A stretch of DNA of 64,000 nt from positions 3,799,501-3,863,500 of the forward strand of contig NZ_JBBOWX010000001.1 in the NCBI RefSeq assembly GCF_038007285.1. Direction: 5' to 3'. The position numbers and the translations under genes were made by a program. A model generated the notes under the pieces. The model was not told the origin of the DNA. It did no database searches and saw nothing but the letters and a program-made list of their open reading frames with translations. This stretch comes from Sporosarcina sp. FSL K6-3457. GTDB lineage: Bacteria; Bacillota; Bacilli; Bacillales_A; Planococcaceae. Below are positions 8,705-16,955 of the stretch, piece by piece (position 1 is the first letter of the stretch; the number at the start of each line of letters is the position of its first letter).

Positions 8705-8890
8705 ATGCCTTATGTAACTGTTAAGATGTTAGAAGGTCGTACAGAAGAACAAAAACGTGCACTCTGTGAAAAAGTAACAGAAGCTGTTGCTGAAACAACT
8801 GGTGCGCCTGCTGAAAATGTTGTCGTATTCATCGAGGAAATGCCGAAAAGCCATTACGCTGTCGCTGGAAAACGTTTTAGTGATCAATAA
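8705..8890 (+). CDS. ywhB: 4-oxalocrotonate tautomerase family protein YwhB
   Basis: A 61-residue tautomerase. After removal of the initiator methionine the N-terminus is proline (MPYVTVKMLEG), the catalytic base of this superfamily. The remainder (EEQKRALCEKVTEAV, NVVVFIEEMPKSHYAVAG) fits the beta-alpha-beta subunit that forms hexamers. The physiological substrate in Bacillales is not known. The start at 8705 has AGAAAGGGGGAA just upstream. Confidence 0.93.
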   Translation: MPYVTVKMLEGRTEEQKRALCEKVTEAVAETTGAPAENVVVFIEEMPKSHYAVAGKRFSDQ

Positions 8891-8916
8891 CGAAAAGTGC
8901 ATGCGCCTAGGCGCTA

Positions 8917-8960
8917 ATAAAAGGCTGTCCCACTTTATACTTGGGACAGCCTTTTATTAT
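8917..8960. terminator. Bidirectional terminator between ywhB and ywgA
   Basis: AAAAGGCTGTCCCA and TGGGACAGCCTTTT form a long perfect stem with T runs in both directions, between two converging genes. Confidence 0.92.
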
Positions 8961-9463
8961 TGAATGGAACAATTCTGCAATTCGGTGATGAAGTCGAATG
9001 CGTCTGTCATTTCCTGTTCAGAGAAATTCAGTTTATTTTTCACTATATGCACTTTTGCGATTTGCTCGTCCTTATCGAGATGATCGAAATAGAGCAGTGT
9101 CGACACAAGTTCAAGGAATCTTGAACTTTTTCCATTCATTTTATCCACACAAATGGCCAGCGTTTCATGTGGATGCTGGGCTGTTTCAAGGAAACGTGTT
9201 CCTTCATCCGTCGTTGTATAACTATATTGAACATATGAACCCTTGTCCACGCACTGTTCCGCAAGAAATCCCATTACGCATAGTTCTTCTATGCGTAACG
9301 TCAATTCCTCCGAATAGGGGCCGTACATATGCAGTTCATATTTTTCGGCAAACGGGAAATTCATCTTTTTCGCGATATAAATCATCTTTTGCATCTTTTT
9401 TCTGCCCTTCACTTCATTCGCGATGGAAATGAATTGCACAATTTTAGCATGCTCCTGCAACAA
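8957..9463 (-). CDS. ywgA: YwgA-family protein
   Basis: A protein of 168 residues resembling B. subtilis YwgA. The N-terminal half (KIVQFISIANEVKGRKKMQK, then HMYGPYSEEL) looks like the helical or winged-helix fold of phage and plasmid antitoxin-associated domains, but no activity is established. Translation probably starts at TTG 9463, which has GGAAGGGGG 8 nt upstream; there is no ATG with a comparable site. It is 20 bp downstream of ywfO in the same direction, so the two are likely co-transcribed. Confidence 0.75.
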   Translation of the reverse strand: MLQEHAKIVQFISIANEVKGRKKMQKMIYIAKKMNFPFAEKYELHMYGPYSEELTLRIEELCVMGFLAEQCVDKGSYVQYSYTTTDEGTRFLETAQHPHETLAICVDKMNGKSSRFLELVSTLLYFDHLDKDEQIAKVHIVKNKLNFSEQEMTDAFDFITELQNCSIQ

Positions 9464-9483
9464 GAGGGTTACCCCCTTCCTTA

Positions 9484-10779
9484 TTATTTCAACAATTTTA
9501 AAATCTGTCCGTATAACGGATTTTGCTCTTTCCCTTCATTCAATAAGTCTTCTGGGAAATAGATTTTATGGTCTGTTCTTTTTTTGCCTGAAATCGCGTC
9601 CACGATATCCGATGATCGTGATAGCTCACTTAACTCGCCGTTCGACATTTGCAAATAAATCGGTAGACGCTCATTTTCCTCGCCCGGTCGATAAAAATCA
9701 TAGGGTAAATCTGACGATGAATCTGCTACAAGATAATAAGCTGGGTCAATGCCCGCCTGTTTAAATAATTGTTCCAGCTCACCAATTTTCCGGTATTCCG
9801 TCGCCGGATCGAACTCCGCATATTGGAACAGTCTTCTGTTAATAAACCGATAGCATAAATCCGATAAAATGGCGTCGTCTTCCTTCATCCAAACCTGAAA
9901 ATAGGTCAATAAGATACTTTCATCAAGTGCTATATAATCCTCCAGCTCAAATGTTCGATCAAAAAATGAGCGAAAATGGGTAGGTTCTTGTTTAAAGATA
10001 TAGCCGTCGTCATGCAAATGCTTCGCTCGATGTAAAATTTTCGTCAAAATGACTTCAGCACTGCGTGAAACGGGGTGAAAATACACTTGCCAGTACATCT
10101 GATAACGGCTCATGATGTAATCTTCCACCGCGTGCATCCCACTATATTTAATGACCGCTTGCTCTTCTGCTGGTCGCATGACACGCAAGATTCGCTCCAT
10201 GTCAAAATGTCCGTATGATACCCCTGTAAAATAGGCATCACGCTGCAAATAATCCATTCGATCCGCGTCAATCTGGCTTGAGATAAGACTGACTACAAGC
10301 TTATCTGGATATGTTTTTCCTATGACATCAGCAACCTTTTGTGGGAAATCAGGTGCCACACGACATAGTACTGCATTTACTTCCGTATCACCAAGCAAAA
10401 TGGCTTGCGTAAATTGCTCGTGATCGAGAGTGAACACCTTTTCAAACGCATGCGAAAACGGGCCATGTCCTAAATCATGCAGTAATGCTGCGCACAGCGT
10501 CACAAGTCGTTCCTCATTGTTCCATTCAGGTCTATGGCTAAAGCTGTCGTCAATGATTCGACGAACGATTTCATAGACACCTAGCGAGTGGTGGAACCGG
10601 CTATGCTCCGCACCGTGAAATACCAGATAGGTTGTGCCAAGCTGCCTAATCCGACGTAGACGCTGAAATTCGCTTGTACCAATCACATCCCAAATGACTT
10701 TGTCGCGCACATGGATATAGCGGTGCACCGGGTCTTTGAAAACTTTTTCTTCGACCAGTTTTTCATCTTTGTAAGCCAT
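9484..10779 (-). CDS. ywfO: HD-domain nucleotide phosphohydrolase YwfO
   Basis: A protein of 431 residues with an HD hydrolase domain: HSRFHHSLGVYEI supplies a metal-binding histidine, ALLHDLGHGPFSHAFE holds the HD pair, and SSQIDADRMDYLQRDA the later aspartate. The pattern matches the dGTP-stimulated triphosphohydrolases related to B. subtilis YwfO and Enterococcus EF1143, which cleave dNTPs and lower-affinity nucleotides. It acts in the cytoplasm, probably in dNTP pool control. GGAGGTGCACG precedes the ATG. A copy of the modular hairpin repeat (10793-10822) ends just upstream of this ribosome site. Confidence 0.9.
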   Translation of the reverse strand: MAYKDEKLVEEKVFKDPVHRYIHVRDKVIWDVIGTSEFQRLRRIRQLGTTYLVFHGAEHSRFHHSLGVYEIVRRIIDDSFSHRPEWNNEERLVTLCAALLHDLGHGPFSHAFEKVFTLDHEQFTQAILLGDTEVNAVLCRVAPDFPQKVADVIGKTYPDKLVVSLISSQIDADRMDYLQRDAYFTGVSYGHFDMERILRVMRPAEEQAVIKYSGMHAVEDYIMSRYQMYWQVYFHPVSRSAEVILTKILHRAKHLHDDGYIFKQEPTHFRSFFDRTFELEDYIALDESILLTYFQVWMKEDDAILSDLCYRFINRRLFQYAEFDPATEYRKIGELEQLFKQAGIDPAYYLVADSSSDLPYDFYRPGEENERLPIYLQMSNGELSELSRSSDIVDAISGKKRTDHKIYFPEDLLNEGKEQNPLYGQILKLLK

Positions 10780-10792
10780 CGTGCACCTCCAA

Positions 10793-10822
10793 TCAATTAC
10801 GCCTCAGCGTAATCCGATTCAA
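10793..10822 (-). repeat. Partial modular hairpin repeat (module AATTACGCCnnnGCGTAAT)
   Basis: The sequence CAATTACGCCTCAGCGTAAT forms a short stem and matches the end module of the repeats at 16779, 25314 and 39405. It lies immediately before the ywfO ribosome site, so it is probably in its 5' leader. Confidence 0.6.
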
Positions 10823-10885
10823 CTCATTCTCTTTAGTATAATCAATTGTACACATTGTTGGAAGATGGAAAAAGAATCATTTATT

Positions 10886-10952
10886 AGATCAATCACGCCT
10901 CGGCGTAATTGCGTTCCTCCTTATTCAGCAAATGCATTTGCTGAATTTAGAT
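10886..10952. repeat. Modular hairpin repeat, partial copy with a second hairpin
   Basis: ATCAATCACGCCTCGGCGTA followed by ATTGCGT is the conserved end module. It is followed by a different hairpin, ATTCAGCAAATG/CATTTGCTGAAT. Nothing else is recognised in the 270-bp gap between ywfO and rsfA. Confidence 0.65.
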
Positions 10953-11053
10953 AAAAAAAGATAGAATCGTTTTTTCCTTATGAATAAAATAGGGAAACCC
11001 TGTCCACACTGACCGTAGAAAGAAACTATGAACATATGGCAGGAGGCACGGAA

Positions 11054-11689
11054 ATGGTGAAAGTTAGACAGGATGCTTGGATTGAAGAAAACGATATTTT
11101 ATTGGCAGAGACGGTGTTGCGACATGTACGAGAAGGTAGTACGCAACTAAGCGCCTTTGAAGAAGTGGGCGATGCGCTTAACCGCACAGCCGCCGCTTGC
11201 GGATTTAGGTGGAATGCTGTCGTCAGACAAGACTATGAAAAAGAGCTTACCGATGCGAAAAAAGAGCGCAAGCAGGCAATTCGCGTCCTCGGCAAAGATT
11301 TCAAACGACGCGGACAGCAATTATACACTCCTTCACAAGGGTCTGAAGATGAACAGAAGATATCAGTTCCGCTATCTGCGCTATCCCTTGATACAGTTAT
11401 TGCTTATCTCGTCCGCATGCATCATACTGGTGTGGGTGATAATGAATCCCTACGTTGGAGACAGACCGCTAAAATTGCGAATGAAAAGTCTGAGAAACTT
11501 GAAAAAGAAATCGAAAAGCTCCAACAGGAAAATAAAACACTGCGTGCTGATTATGAGCAATTCGTTCAAATTATGAACCGCGCGCGTCGTCTTGTGACAT
11601 TGGAAGACGAAACGGATCGTACAGCACCTGTGTTTACGATGGAGCAAAACGGAAATCTAGTCAGCAAAGAACCGCCAATCAATCATTGA
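11054..11689 (+). CDS. rsfA: RsfA-family prespore regulator
   Basis: A protein of about 211 residues like B. subtilis RsfA, a regulator that acts in the forespore under sigma-F. The N-terminal Myb/SANT-like segment (VRQDAWIEENDILLAETVLR, then GFRWNAVVRQDYEKEL) is the DNA-binding part. A basic stretch follows (KDFKRRGQQLY), then a coiled coil near residues 140-185 (KSEKLEKEIEKLQQENKTLR). The ATG at 11054 is preferred because AGGAGG lies 7 nt upstream; the earlier ATG at 11036 precedes that site. A terminator overlaps the stop codon. Confidence 0.9.
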   Translation: MVKVRQDAWIEENDILLAETVLRHVREGSTQLSAFEEVGDALNRTAAACGFRWNAVVRQDYEKELTDAKKERKQAIRVLGKDFKRRGQQLYTPSQGSEDEQKISVPLSALSLDTVIAYLVRMHHTGVGDNESLRWRQTAKIANEKSEKLEKEIEKLQQENKTLRADYEQFVQIMNRARRLVTLEDETDRTAPVFTMEQNGNLVSKEPPINH

Positions 11690-11706
11690 TTGGCGGTTTT
11701 TCTTAT
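11669..11706. terminator. Terminator overlapping the rsfA stop
   Basis: AACCGCCAATCAATCATTGATTGGCGGTTTTTC: a near-perfect stem followed by T, containing the rsfA stop codon at 11687. The reverse strand also ends in a short T-rich tail and may serve lipL. Confidence 0.9.
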
Positions 11707-11712
11707 GGAATA

Positions 11713-12555
11713 TCACTCTGTTATTAGCATTTTTTTATTACGTTCCACGACGCGGTTTAAATAGAATGTGTATAACTCCATTTCTTCCGGTCGAAAACTG
11801 CCCATGACGACTTCGTCTGCCAGTTCACGCAACAGTATCTGCAGTCGAATAACGACGTCATTGACGGTGATTGGCAGTTCTAACAATTCTGCAAGGGATG
11901 CCATCACTTCCGGTTTAATGGCTGGGTAACTGAACTTCGTTTCCACGCCCTGTAAACCAATATCATACAGGTCGCGAATCAATTCAGCCCGTTCCGCTCC
12001 GCTTCCTTCGACGCATAAATAGACTTGCACAGCGATACCTTGTCGCAATCTGCGCTGTGAAATGCCAGCGAATTTAAGACCATCAATACTTAAATCATAC
12101 GAACCGGGACAGTAGGAGCCGACAATTTCATAGGCTGCGATGCGGTCACCTGCTTCTGGAAACAATCTACGAACGAATGCAAGCATCACTTCGTAGCCTG
12201 TGGGAATATCGATGGAGCTGTCATGTTCTGATAGCACAATGGATATATTCAGTACACCTTCATCCAACACTACGGCAAGACCACCCGAGTTGCGAACAAT
12301 GACGTTATACCCTGCATGTTCAAGCATCGGAATCGCCTCTGCAATATGCGGAAGACGATGATCCTGGATGCCAAGAACAACGGTTTTGTTATGCACCCAT
12401 GTACGTACAGTTGGACTGCTCATTTGCTGCCCAACGAGATGACATAATGTATCGTCCGCGGCGAAAGACTCTAACGCGGAACGACTGCGCCCCGTCATGG
12501 ATTCATCCATGAAGTGCCATTTCGGAATTTGTAACAATGATTCGTAGTGTGACAT
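11713..12555 (-). CDS. lipL: Octanoyl-[GcvH]:protein N-octanoyltransferase LipL
   Basis: An amidotransferase of the lipoate/biotin ligase fold (about 280 residues) that moves octanoyl or lipoyl groups from GcvH to the E2 subunits of 2-oxoacid dehydrogenases. Visible motifs are VRNSGGLAVVLDEGVLNISI in the substrate pocket and YCPGSYDLSIDGLKFAGISQ. The latter holds a cysteine at about residue 149, matching the catalytic Cys150 of B. subtilis LipL. The start at 12555 is chosen because GGAG lies 8 nt upstream; the ATG at 12561 is too close. The gene follows pta by about 15 bp, as in B. subtilis. Confidence 0.93.
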   Translation of the reverse strand: MSHYESLLQIPKWHFMDESMTGRSRSALESFAADDTLCHLVGQQMSSPTVRTWVHNKTVVLGIQDHRLPHIAEAIPMLEHAGYNVIVRNSGGLAVVLDEGVLNISIVLSEHDSSIDIPTGYEVMLAFVRRLFPEAGDRIAAYEIVGSYCPGSYDLSIDGLKFAGISQRRLRQGIAVQVYLCVEGSGAERAELIRDLYDIGLQGVETKFSYPAIKPEVMASLAELLELPITVNDVVIRLQILLRELADEVVMGSFRPEEMELYTFYLNRVVERNKKMLITE

Positions 12556-12570
12556 GATCATAACTCCTGT

Positions 12571-13542
12571 TTATAGACTTTGTGCCGCCGTTATAAGGGC
12601 AAGCTTATAGACATCGTCTGCCGAACAACCGCGTGATAGATCATTGACTGGTGCGTTCAATCCTTGCAAAATGGGTCCAATTGCTTCGTAGCCACCAAGA
12701 CGTTCTGTTAATTTATAGCCGATGTTCCCTGCTTCAAGCGACGGGAAAACGAAGACATTCGCATCTCCTTGAATAATTGAACCTGGTGCCTTTTTGGCGG
12801 CAATTTCGGGCACATATGCCGCGTCAAATTGAAATTCGCCATCCAGTGGTAGATCTGGCGCGATTTCTTTAGCAATCACCACTGCTTCCGCAATTTTTTC
12901 CGTTTCCGGTGTAACAGCGGAACCCTTCGTCGAAAAGCTTAGCATTGCGACGCGTGGATCTATACCGAATGACTGTGCCGTTTTCGCACTAGCCACTGCA
13001 ATTTCTGCTAACTCCTGCGCTGTCGGTGCAACCGTAATAGCACAATCCGCAAATACTAGACGTTCCTCGCCCTTCATCATAATAAACGCACCGCTTGTCC
13101 TTGAAATACCCGGCTTTGTTTTAATAATTTGAAGTGCTGGACGCACCGTGTCTGCTGTTGAATGGACAGCACCGCTGACAAGTCCATCTGCACGCCCTGT
13201 AAAAATCAGCATCGTGCCGAAGTAATTGACATCTTTCAATTGCTCGCGCGCTTGCTCTACAGTCGCTTTCCCATTGCGACGCTCAACAAACTTTTCAACA
13301 AGTTCTTCGAAGTAAGAAGCCTTCTCTGGATCAATAATTGTGATTGCTGAAATATCTATTGCTGCTGCACTTGCCGCTTGTGTCACTGCGGTTTCATTGC
13401 CCAGCAGGATTGGTTTTACAAGTCCTTCAGCCTGAAGGCGTGACGCTGCTTCCAGTACGCGGGCGTCTGTTCCCTCCGGTAGGATAATTGTTTTTTCATT
13501 GCCACCTAAACGTTCTTGAATGCTAGTAAAAAGATTTGTCAT
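12571..13542 (-). CDS. pta: Phosphate acetyltransferase
   Basis: Phosphotransacetylase of 323 residues, interconverting acetyl-CoA and acetyl phosphate in overflow acetate metabolism. The sequence begins MTNLFTSIQERLGGNEKTII and contains SGAVHSTADTVRPALQIIKT, DGEFQFDAAYVPEIA and the C-terminal GPILQGLNAPVNDLSRGCS, all typical of short Pta enzymes. The start at 13542 has GAAAGGTGA about 6 nt upstream; an in-frame upstream ATG at 13584 has none. It is divergent from hemQ and precedes lipL in a probable two-gene operon. Confidence 0.97.
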   Translation of the reverse strand: MTNLFTSIQERLGGNEKTIILPEGTDARVLEAASRLQAEGLVKPILLGNETAVTQAASAAAIDISAITIIDPEKASYFEELVEKFVERRNGKATVEQAREQLKDVNYFGTMLIFTGRADGLVSGAVHSTADTVRPALQIIKTKPGISRTSGAFIMMKGEERLVFADCAITVAPTAQELAEIAVASAKTAQSFGIDPRVAMLSFSTKGSAVTPETEKIAEAVVIAKEIAPDLPLDGEFQFDAAYVPEIAAKKAPGSIIQGDANVFVFPSLEAGNIGYKLTERLGGYEAIGPILQGLNAPVNDLSRGCSADDVYKLALITAAQSL

Positions 13543-13718
13543 CACTATCACCTTTCTGCGCTGTCTTATACATCTAGCATACACGACTTAGGTCAGCGAT
13601 AACAGCAAGACACTTCATGTCAAATTGGTGACAACGACACATTTAAAAAGCGTTTTTTCATGTAACTATGCTACACTCGATTAAGAAGTAAATTCATGAT
13701 GAAGGAGTTTGATTTCAT

Positions 13719-14468
13719 ATGATTGAAGCAGCACAAACACTTGATGGTTGGTACGTATTACACGATTTGCGCACGATGGACTGGGCGTCATGGAAATTGA
13801 TCTCACCAGAGCAACGCCAATCAGCAGTGGATGAATTTCTTGTCTATCTTGAAAAGCTCCAAAAAGCGGATGATGAAAAAACAGGTGCACACGCTTTTTA
13901 TACAGTAATTGGTCAAAAAGCTGATTTCATGCTCATGACGTTGCGACCGACGATGGACGAAATTCAAGAGCTTGAAACAGAATTTAACAAACTGGCAATC
14001 GCTGACTTTACAATTCCAGCGTACTCCTATGTATCCGTTGTCGAATTATCGAACTACCTTGCAGGTGAGTCCACTGAGGATCCTTACCAAAACCCATACA
14101 TTCGCGGACGTCTGTATCCTGAACTCCAACGCAGCCAGTATATCTGCTTCTATCCAATGGATAAAAAGCGTGATGGCGACGTGAACTGGTATACGCTTGA
14201 TATGGACAAGCGTAAAGAATTGATGCGTGCTCATGGTTTAATAGGCCGTAGCTATGCAGGCAAAGTGAAGCAAATTATTTCTGGTTCTGTCGGTTTTGAC
14301 GACTACGAATGGGCTGTTACGTTGTTCTCAGAAGACGTTCTACAGTTCAAAAAATTAATTTATGAAATGCGTTTTGATGAAGTGAGTGCGCGCTACGCTG
14401 AGTTCGGCTCGTTCTTCGTCGGTACGATTTTAGATGGCGATAAAAAAGCGGAATTTTTCAATTTGTAA
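13719..14468 (+). CDS. hemQ: Coproheme decarboxylase HemQ (chlorite dismutase family)
   Basis: A 249-residue member of the chlorite-dismutase fold that converts coproheme III to haem b in the Gram-positive coproporphyrin-dependent pathway. Tyr145 (in ICFYPM) matches the catalytic radical tyrosine of characterised HemQ. His172 (in [16 protein letters not shown]) matches the proximal haem ligand. The family block [20 protein letters not shown] is present. GAAGGAG stands upstream of the ATG. It is divergent from pta, as in B. subtilis (ywfI). Confidence 0.96.
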   Translation: MIEAAQTLDGWYVLHDLRTMDWASWKLISPEQRQSAVDEFLVYLEKLQKADDEKTGAHAFYTVIGQKADFMLMTLRPTMDEIQELETEFNKLAIADFTIPAYSYVSVVELSNYLAGESTEDPYQNPYIRGRLYPELQRSQYICFYPMDKKRDGDVNWYTLDMDKRKELMRAHGLIGRSYAGKVKQIISGSVGFDDYEWAVTLFSEDVLQFKKLIYEMRFDEVSARYAEFGSFFVGTILDGDKKAEFFNL

Positions 14469-14476
14469 TGACTGTT

Positions 14477-14517
14477 AAGAAGCCGCATTTCAAGATGCGG
14501 CTTCTTTTTATTTTTCC
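14477..14517 (+). terminator. Terminator of hemQ
   Basis: AAGAAGCCGCAT and ATGCGGCTTCTT form a perfect stem followed by TTTATTTTT. Its tail overlaps the end of the converging gene at 14508. Confidence 0.92.
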
Positions 14518-15359
14518 AACCACGTCAAAATATCTTTTTTCACATCATTCCCACTCCAAAAAGCGAGCGCCGCTTCTTCGCCTATCACGTTAACTAGATG
14601 CTCGACATAGTCCGTCCCTAGTAAATAACCTAACCGGTTATGGCCAAAGTAACCCCCACCGGATAAGCGGAACCACTCCTTCTCCTTTTCCGTGTTCCAA
14701 CCGGACAACACATCTTCGAAAAAGCGTCGCTTCACTTCGGTTTTATTCTCCTGGTAGCATGTTACCCATGAGTCCCCGTCTTTATCATAAGTAAAATAGA
14801 CCGATTCGTTCAGCCCCGGGACGACTTTTTTAGATAAATAGGTCGCGGCTCCTTCAGTGTAGAGCGTTGTCAGTCCATGCGTCCAATCGACCGTTGTCCA
14901 GTCCATCCCTTGCCTAGCGGCGAATGAAAAATGCGTAACATGACCAATTTCGTGGGCAGTTATCGCTTTTAGATGGTCTATTTCAGATGATAGCTTCTCT
15001 ACCGCAAAGTAAATATCACCCTTGATTTCCCTTGTAACGAATGCATTCGACCCGTACGTACCAACAAGCATCGTATAGTTGATATCAAGATCATTATGGA
15101 AAATTTCAGTATACACCTCGTCGATTTCTTTGATAATTCTAGGTAAACGCTCTGACATGATATAGATGTCTTTAATTTTCATTGGATATTTCTCAATCGC
15201 CTCCTGAAGACGCTCTGGTGTTTTCGGACAATGAATCGGAAAATAGTGATCAAACACCTCTGCATTTTCATCAATATAGGTTTCCAAATCAAGTATTCTA
15301 AGGTCTTTCTTTGATTCGTACATATCTAAAAAATCTGTAATAATATTGTGGATACGCAA
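14508..15359 (-). CDS. Putative HExxH zinc metallopeptidase
   Basis: A soluble protein of about 283 residues. The centre has ITAHEIGHVTHFSF, a zinc-binding HExxH, followed about 35 residues later by LYTEGAATYLSKK, whose glutamate fits the third ligand of gluzincin peptidases. No signal peptide is visible, so a cytoplasmic role is likely; the substrate is unknown. Translation probably begins at TTG 15359, with GAAAGGGGGAG about 5 nt upstream. An ATG at 15395 lies before that site. The gene sits between hemQ and cwlJ. I do not recognise a B. subtilis counterpart at this position. Confidence 0.7.
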   Translation of the reverse strand: MRIHNIITDFLDMYESKKDLRILDLETYIDENAEVFDHYFPIHCPKTPERLQEAIEKYPMKIKDIYIMSERLPRIIKEIDEVYTEIFHNDLDINYTMLVGTYGSNAFVTREIKGDIYFAVEKLSSEIDHLKAITAHEIGHVTHFSFAARQGMDWTTVDWTHGLTTLYTEGAATYLSKKVVPGLNESVYFTYDKDGDSWVTCYQENKTEVKRRFFEDVLSGWNTEKEKEWFRLSGGGYFGHNRLGYLLGTDYVEHLVNVIGEEAALAFWSGNDVKKDILTWLEK

Positions 15360-15456
15360 GTGAACTCCCCCTTTCTCCAAGTTTACCTTATCCATTTCTA
15401 TTTTTCAGTCATTTTCCATGCACTTACTTCATATGATTCCCCAAGGGGGTTGTTCC

Positions 15457-15876
15457 GTGGCGGTGGTAAAATATAACGAGGCTCAATTGGATATGCTTGC
15501 ACGGCTCATGCGGGCAGAAGCGGAGGGCGATGGTCAATTAGGAATGCTTTTGGTCGGTAATGTTGGAGTTAACCGTGTACTTGCAGACTGTCTAGATTTT
15601 AGAGACATTCGTAATTTGGAAGAGATGGTATTCCAGAGCCCCGGCGGCTTTGAAGCAACAACGAAAAGTTATTTTTATCAGCGAGCACGCGAAATGGATA
15701 GAAATCTTGCAAGGCGAGTTATTAACGGGGAACGCTTCACCCCTGGCGAGCGTTCCTTATGGTTCTTTATGCCAGCCGGCGATTGCCCCGCACAGTGGTA
15801 TGGTCAGTGGAATACAGGTAGGTTTAAGTCCCATTGTTTCTTTTCGCCAACAACTGCAGACTGCCCTACCGTCTAA
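15457..15876 (+). CDS. cwlJ: Spore cortex-lytic cell wall hydrolase CwlJ
   Basis: A 139-residue SleB-type hydrolase that degrades spore cortex during germination. It starts with GTG at 15457 (M-AVVKYNEAQLDMLARLMR), preceded by AAGGGGG. The glutamate in RLMRAEAEGDGQ is the expected catalytic acid. The blocks MLLVGNVGVNRV, YFYQRA, INGERFTPGERSLWFF and GDCPAQWYGQ align closely with B. subtilis CwlJ. It has no export signal, as usual, because it is placed in the spore coat from the mother cell. It is followed by gerQ, which CwlJ needs for its coat localisation. Confidence 0.94.
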   Translation: MAVVKYNEAQLDMLARLMRAEAEGDGQLGMLLVGNVGVNRVLADCLDFRDIRNLEEMVFQSPGGFEATTKSYFYQRAREMDRNLARRVINGERFTPGERSLWFFMPAGDCPAQWYGQWNTGRFKSHCFFSPTTADCPTV

Positions 15877-15910
15877 AATAATCTATCTTACAAACTGAAA
15901 GGATGAAAAA

Positions 15911-16312
15911 ATGGTCCAATATTATTGGAATCCTACCTATCAAAATCAACATATCGTACCGCCACCAGTCACAATTCCGAGCGGTGGAAGACCCCCTAGT
16001 CCTGGCGTGCCTGTCGGTATCCCTATTGGAACGCCTCAGGGACCACTTCCCGGACCACCAGCTCGCGAGCAGTCGTACATTGAAAACATTTTACGATTAA
16101 ACATCGGGCAACCCGGTGTCTTTAATTTCTCCTTTGAACATGCGCTCGACTCAGGTAAAAATACGAAAGCCATCGTCGGAACAGTCGTAGCTGCCGGACG
16201 TGACCACGTGATTCTAAATGAAACAGCGACTGGCCATGAATTTCTGTTTCCTATGATCTATTTCGATTACGCAGAGTTCGATGGAAGAATAAATTATTTT
16301 CCGCAAACGTAG
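15911..16312 (+). CDS. gerQ: Spore coat protein GerQ
   Basis: A 133-residue spore coat protein required for CwlJ function. The first 55 residues are rich in proline, glycine and glutamine. The conserved GerQ domain begins at SYIENILRLNIGQPG and ends YAEFDGRINYFP. The B. subtilis protein is cross-linked by transglutaminase through lysines at its extreme N-terminus. This one begins MVQYYWNPTYQNQ, and its first lysine lies in DSGKNTKAI near residue 80. GAAAGG precedes the ATG. It forms an operon with cwlJ 34 bp upstream. Confidence 0.93.
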   Translation: MVQYYWNPTYQNQHIVPPPVTIPSGGRPPSPGVPVGIPIGTPQGPLPGPPAREQSYIENILRLNIGQPGVFNFSFEHALDSGKNTKAIVGTVVAAGRDHVILNETATGHEFLFPMIYFDYAEFDGRINYFPQT

Positions 16313-16314
16313 AT

Positions 16315-16358
16315 AAAAAATCTTCCGCCTGCCTGGTAGGGCTCGCGGAAGATTTTTG
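16315..16358. terminator. Bidirectional terminator between gerQ and ywdK
   Basis: AAAAAATCTTCCGC and GCGGAAGATTTTT form a long stem between two converging genes. Confidence 0.92.
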
Positions 16359-16374
16359 TGTTCATTGTTCAATA

Positions 16375-16755
16375 TTAGTTTGTATATTTAACCGCTGCGA
16401 TTATCAACATAACCCAACCTGCGATGAACGCAACGCCACCAATTGGTGTAATCGCACCCAGTATACCGATTCCAGATAGGCTCAATACATATAAGCTACC
16501 TGAGAAAATGATGGTGCCCGCAAGCAGTAGATAGCCTGCCCATGTTAACTGTGGCGATGCGCCGAACAGCGACGAGCTCATAAGAATTCCGACAGCAAGC
16601 AGTCCAATCGCATGAAACATTTGATACTGGACAGCCGTTTCCCAAATAGCTAAATAATGCTCAGATAGCTTTTCTTTCAATGCGTGTGCACCAAATGCAC
16701 CAAATGCGACAGCAATTGCTGCGTTGACAGCACCTGCGATAATGAAAAATGGCAT
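16375..16755 (-). CDS. ywdK: DUF423 membrane protein YwdK
   Basis: An integral membrane protein of 126 residues with four hydrophobic segments. The N-terminal family signature is NAAIAVAFGAFGAHALKEKL and the C-terminal one LGAITPIGGVAFIAGWVMLI. Its function is unknown. The start at 16755 (MPFFIIAGAVN) has AGGA 6 nt upstream and agrees with B. subtilis YwdK. A modular hairpin repeat (16779-16945) lies directly upstream, so the promoter or leader is probably inside or beyond it. Confidence 0.88.
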   Translation of the reverse strand: MPFFIIAGAVNAAIAVAFGAFGAHALKEKLSEHYLAIWETAVQYQMFHAIGLLAVGILMSSSLFGASPQLTWAGYLLLAGTIIFSGSLYVLSLSGIGILGAITPIGGVAFIAGWVMLIIAAVKYTN

Positions 16756-16778
16756 TGTTTTTCCTACTTTCTTGTTAT

Positions 16779-16945
16779 CAATCAATTACGCCTTGGCGTA
16801 ATTGCGTCCAAATTTTGAATTGCGCTTGAGGCCAGCACGATGCTGGCCATGCAACCGTTGCCGCAGGACGCGGCGAACTTAGGTTGCCTTCTTAACTCCC
16901 CTCAAAATTTGTGACATCCTCCGGAGGATGACTTGATTCGGCAGA
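16779..16945 (-). repeat. Modular hairpin repeat, full copy with an inserted block
   Basis: On the minus strand this reads: palindrome ATCCTCCGGAGGAT, GTCACAAATTTTGA, an inserted block, TTCAAAATTTGGACGCAATT, and the end hairpin AATTACGCCAAGGCGTAATT. The inserted block begins GGCAACCTAAGTTCGCCGCG, continues CAACGGTTGCATGGCCAGC and ends in a GGCCAGCAT/GTGCTGGCC hairpin. It sits in the loop of the ATTTTGA/TTCAAAAT stem and recurs at 25318-25377. It has no coding capacity. Confidence 0.85.
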
Positions 16946-16955
16946 AGCAAGTCCA

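Noticed and set aside
8998..9432. 144-residue open frame opposite ywgA
   Set aside because: Shadow of ywgA with no start signal; the minus-strand gene has a good ribosome site and a known neighbourhood.
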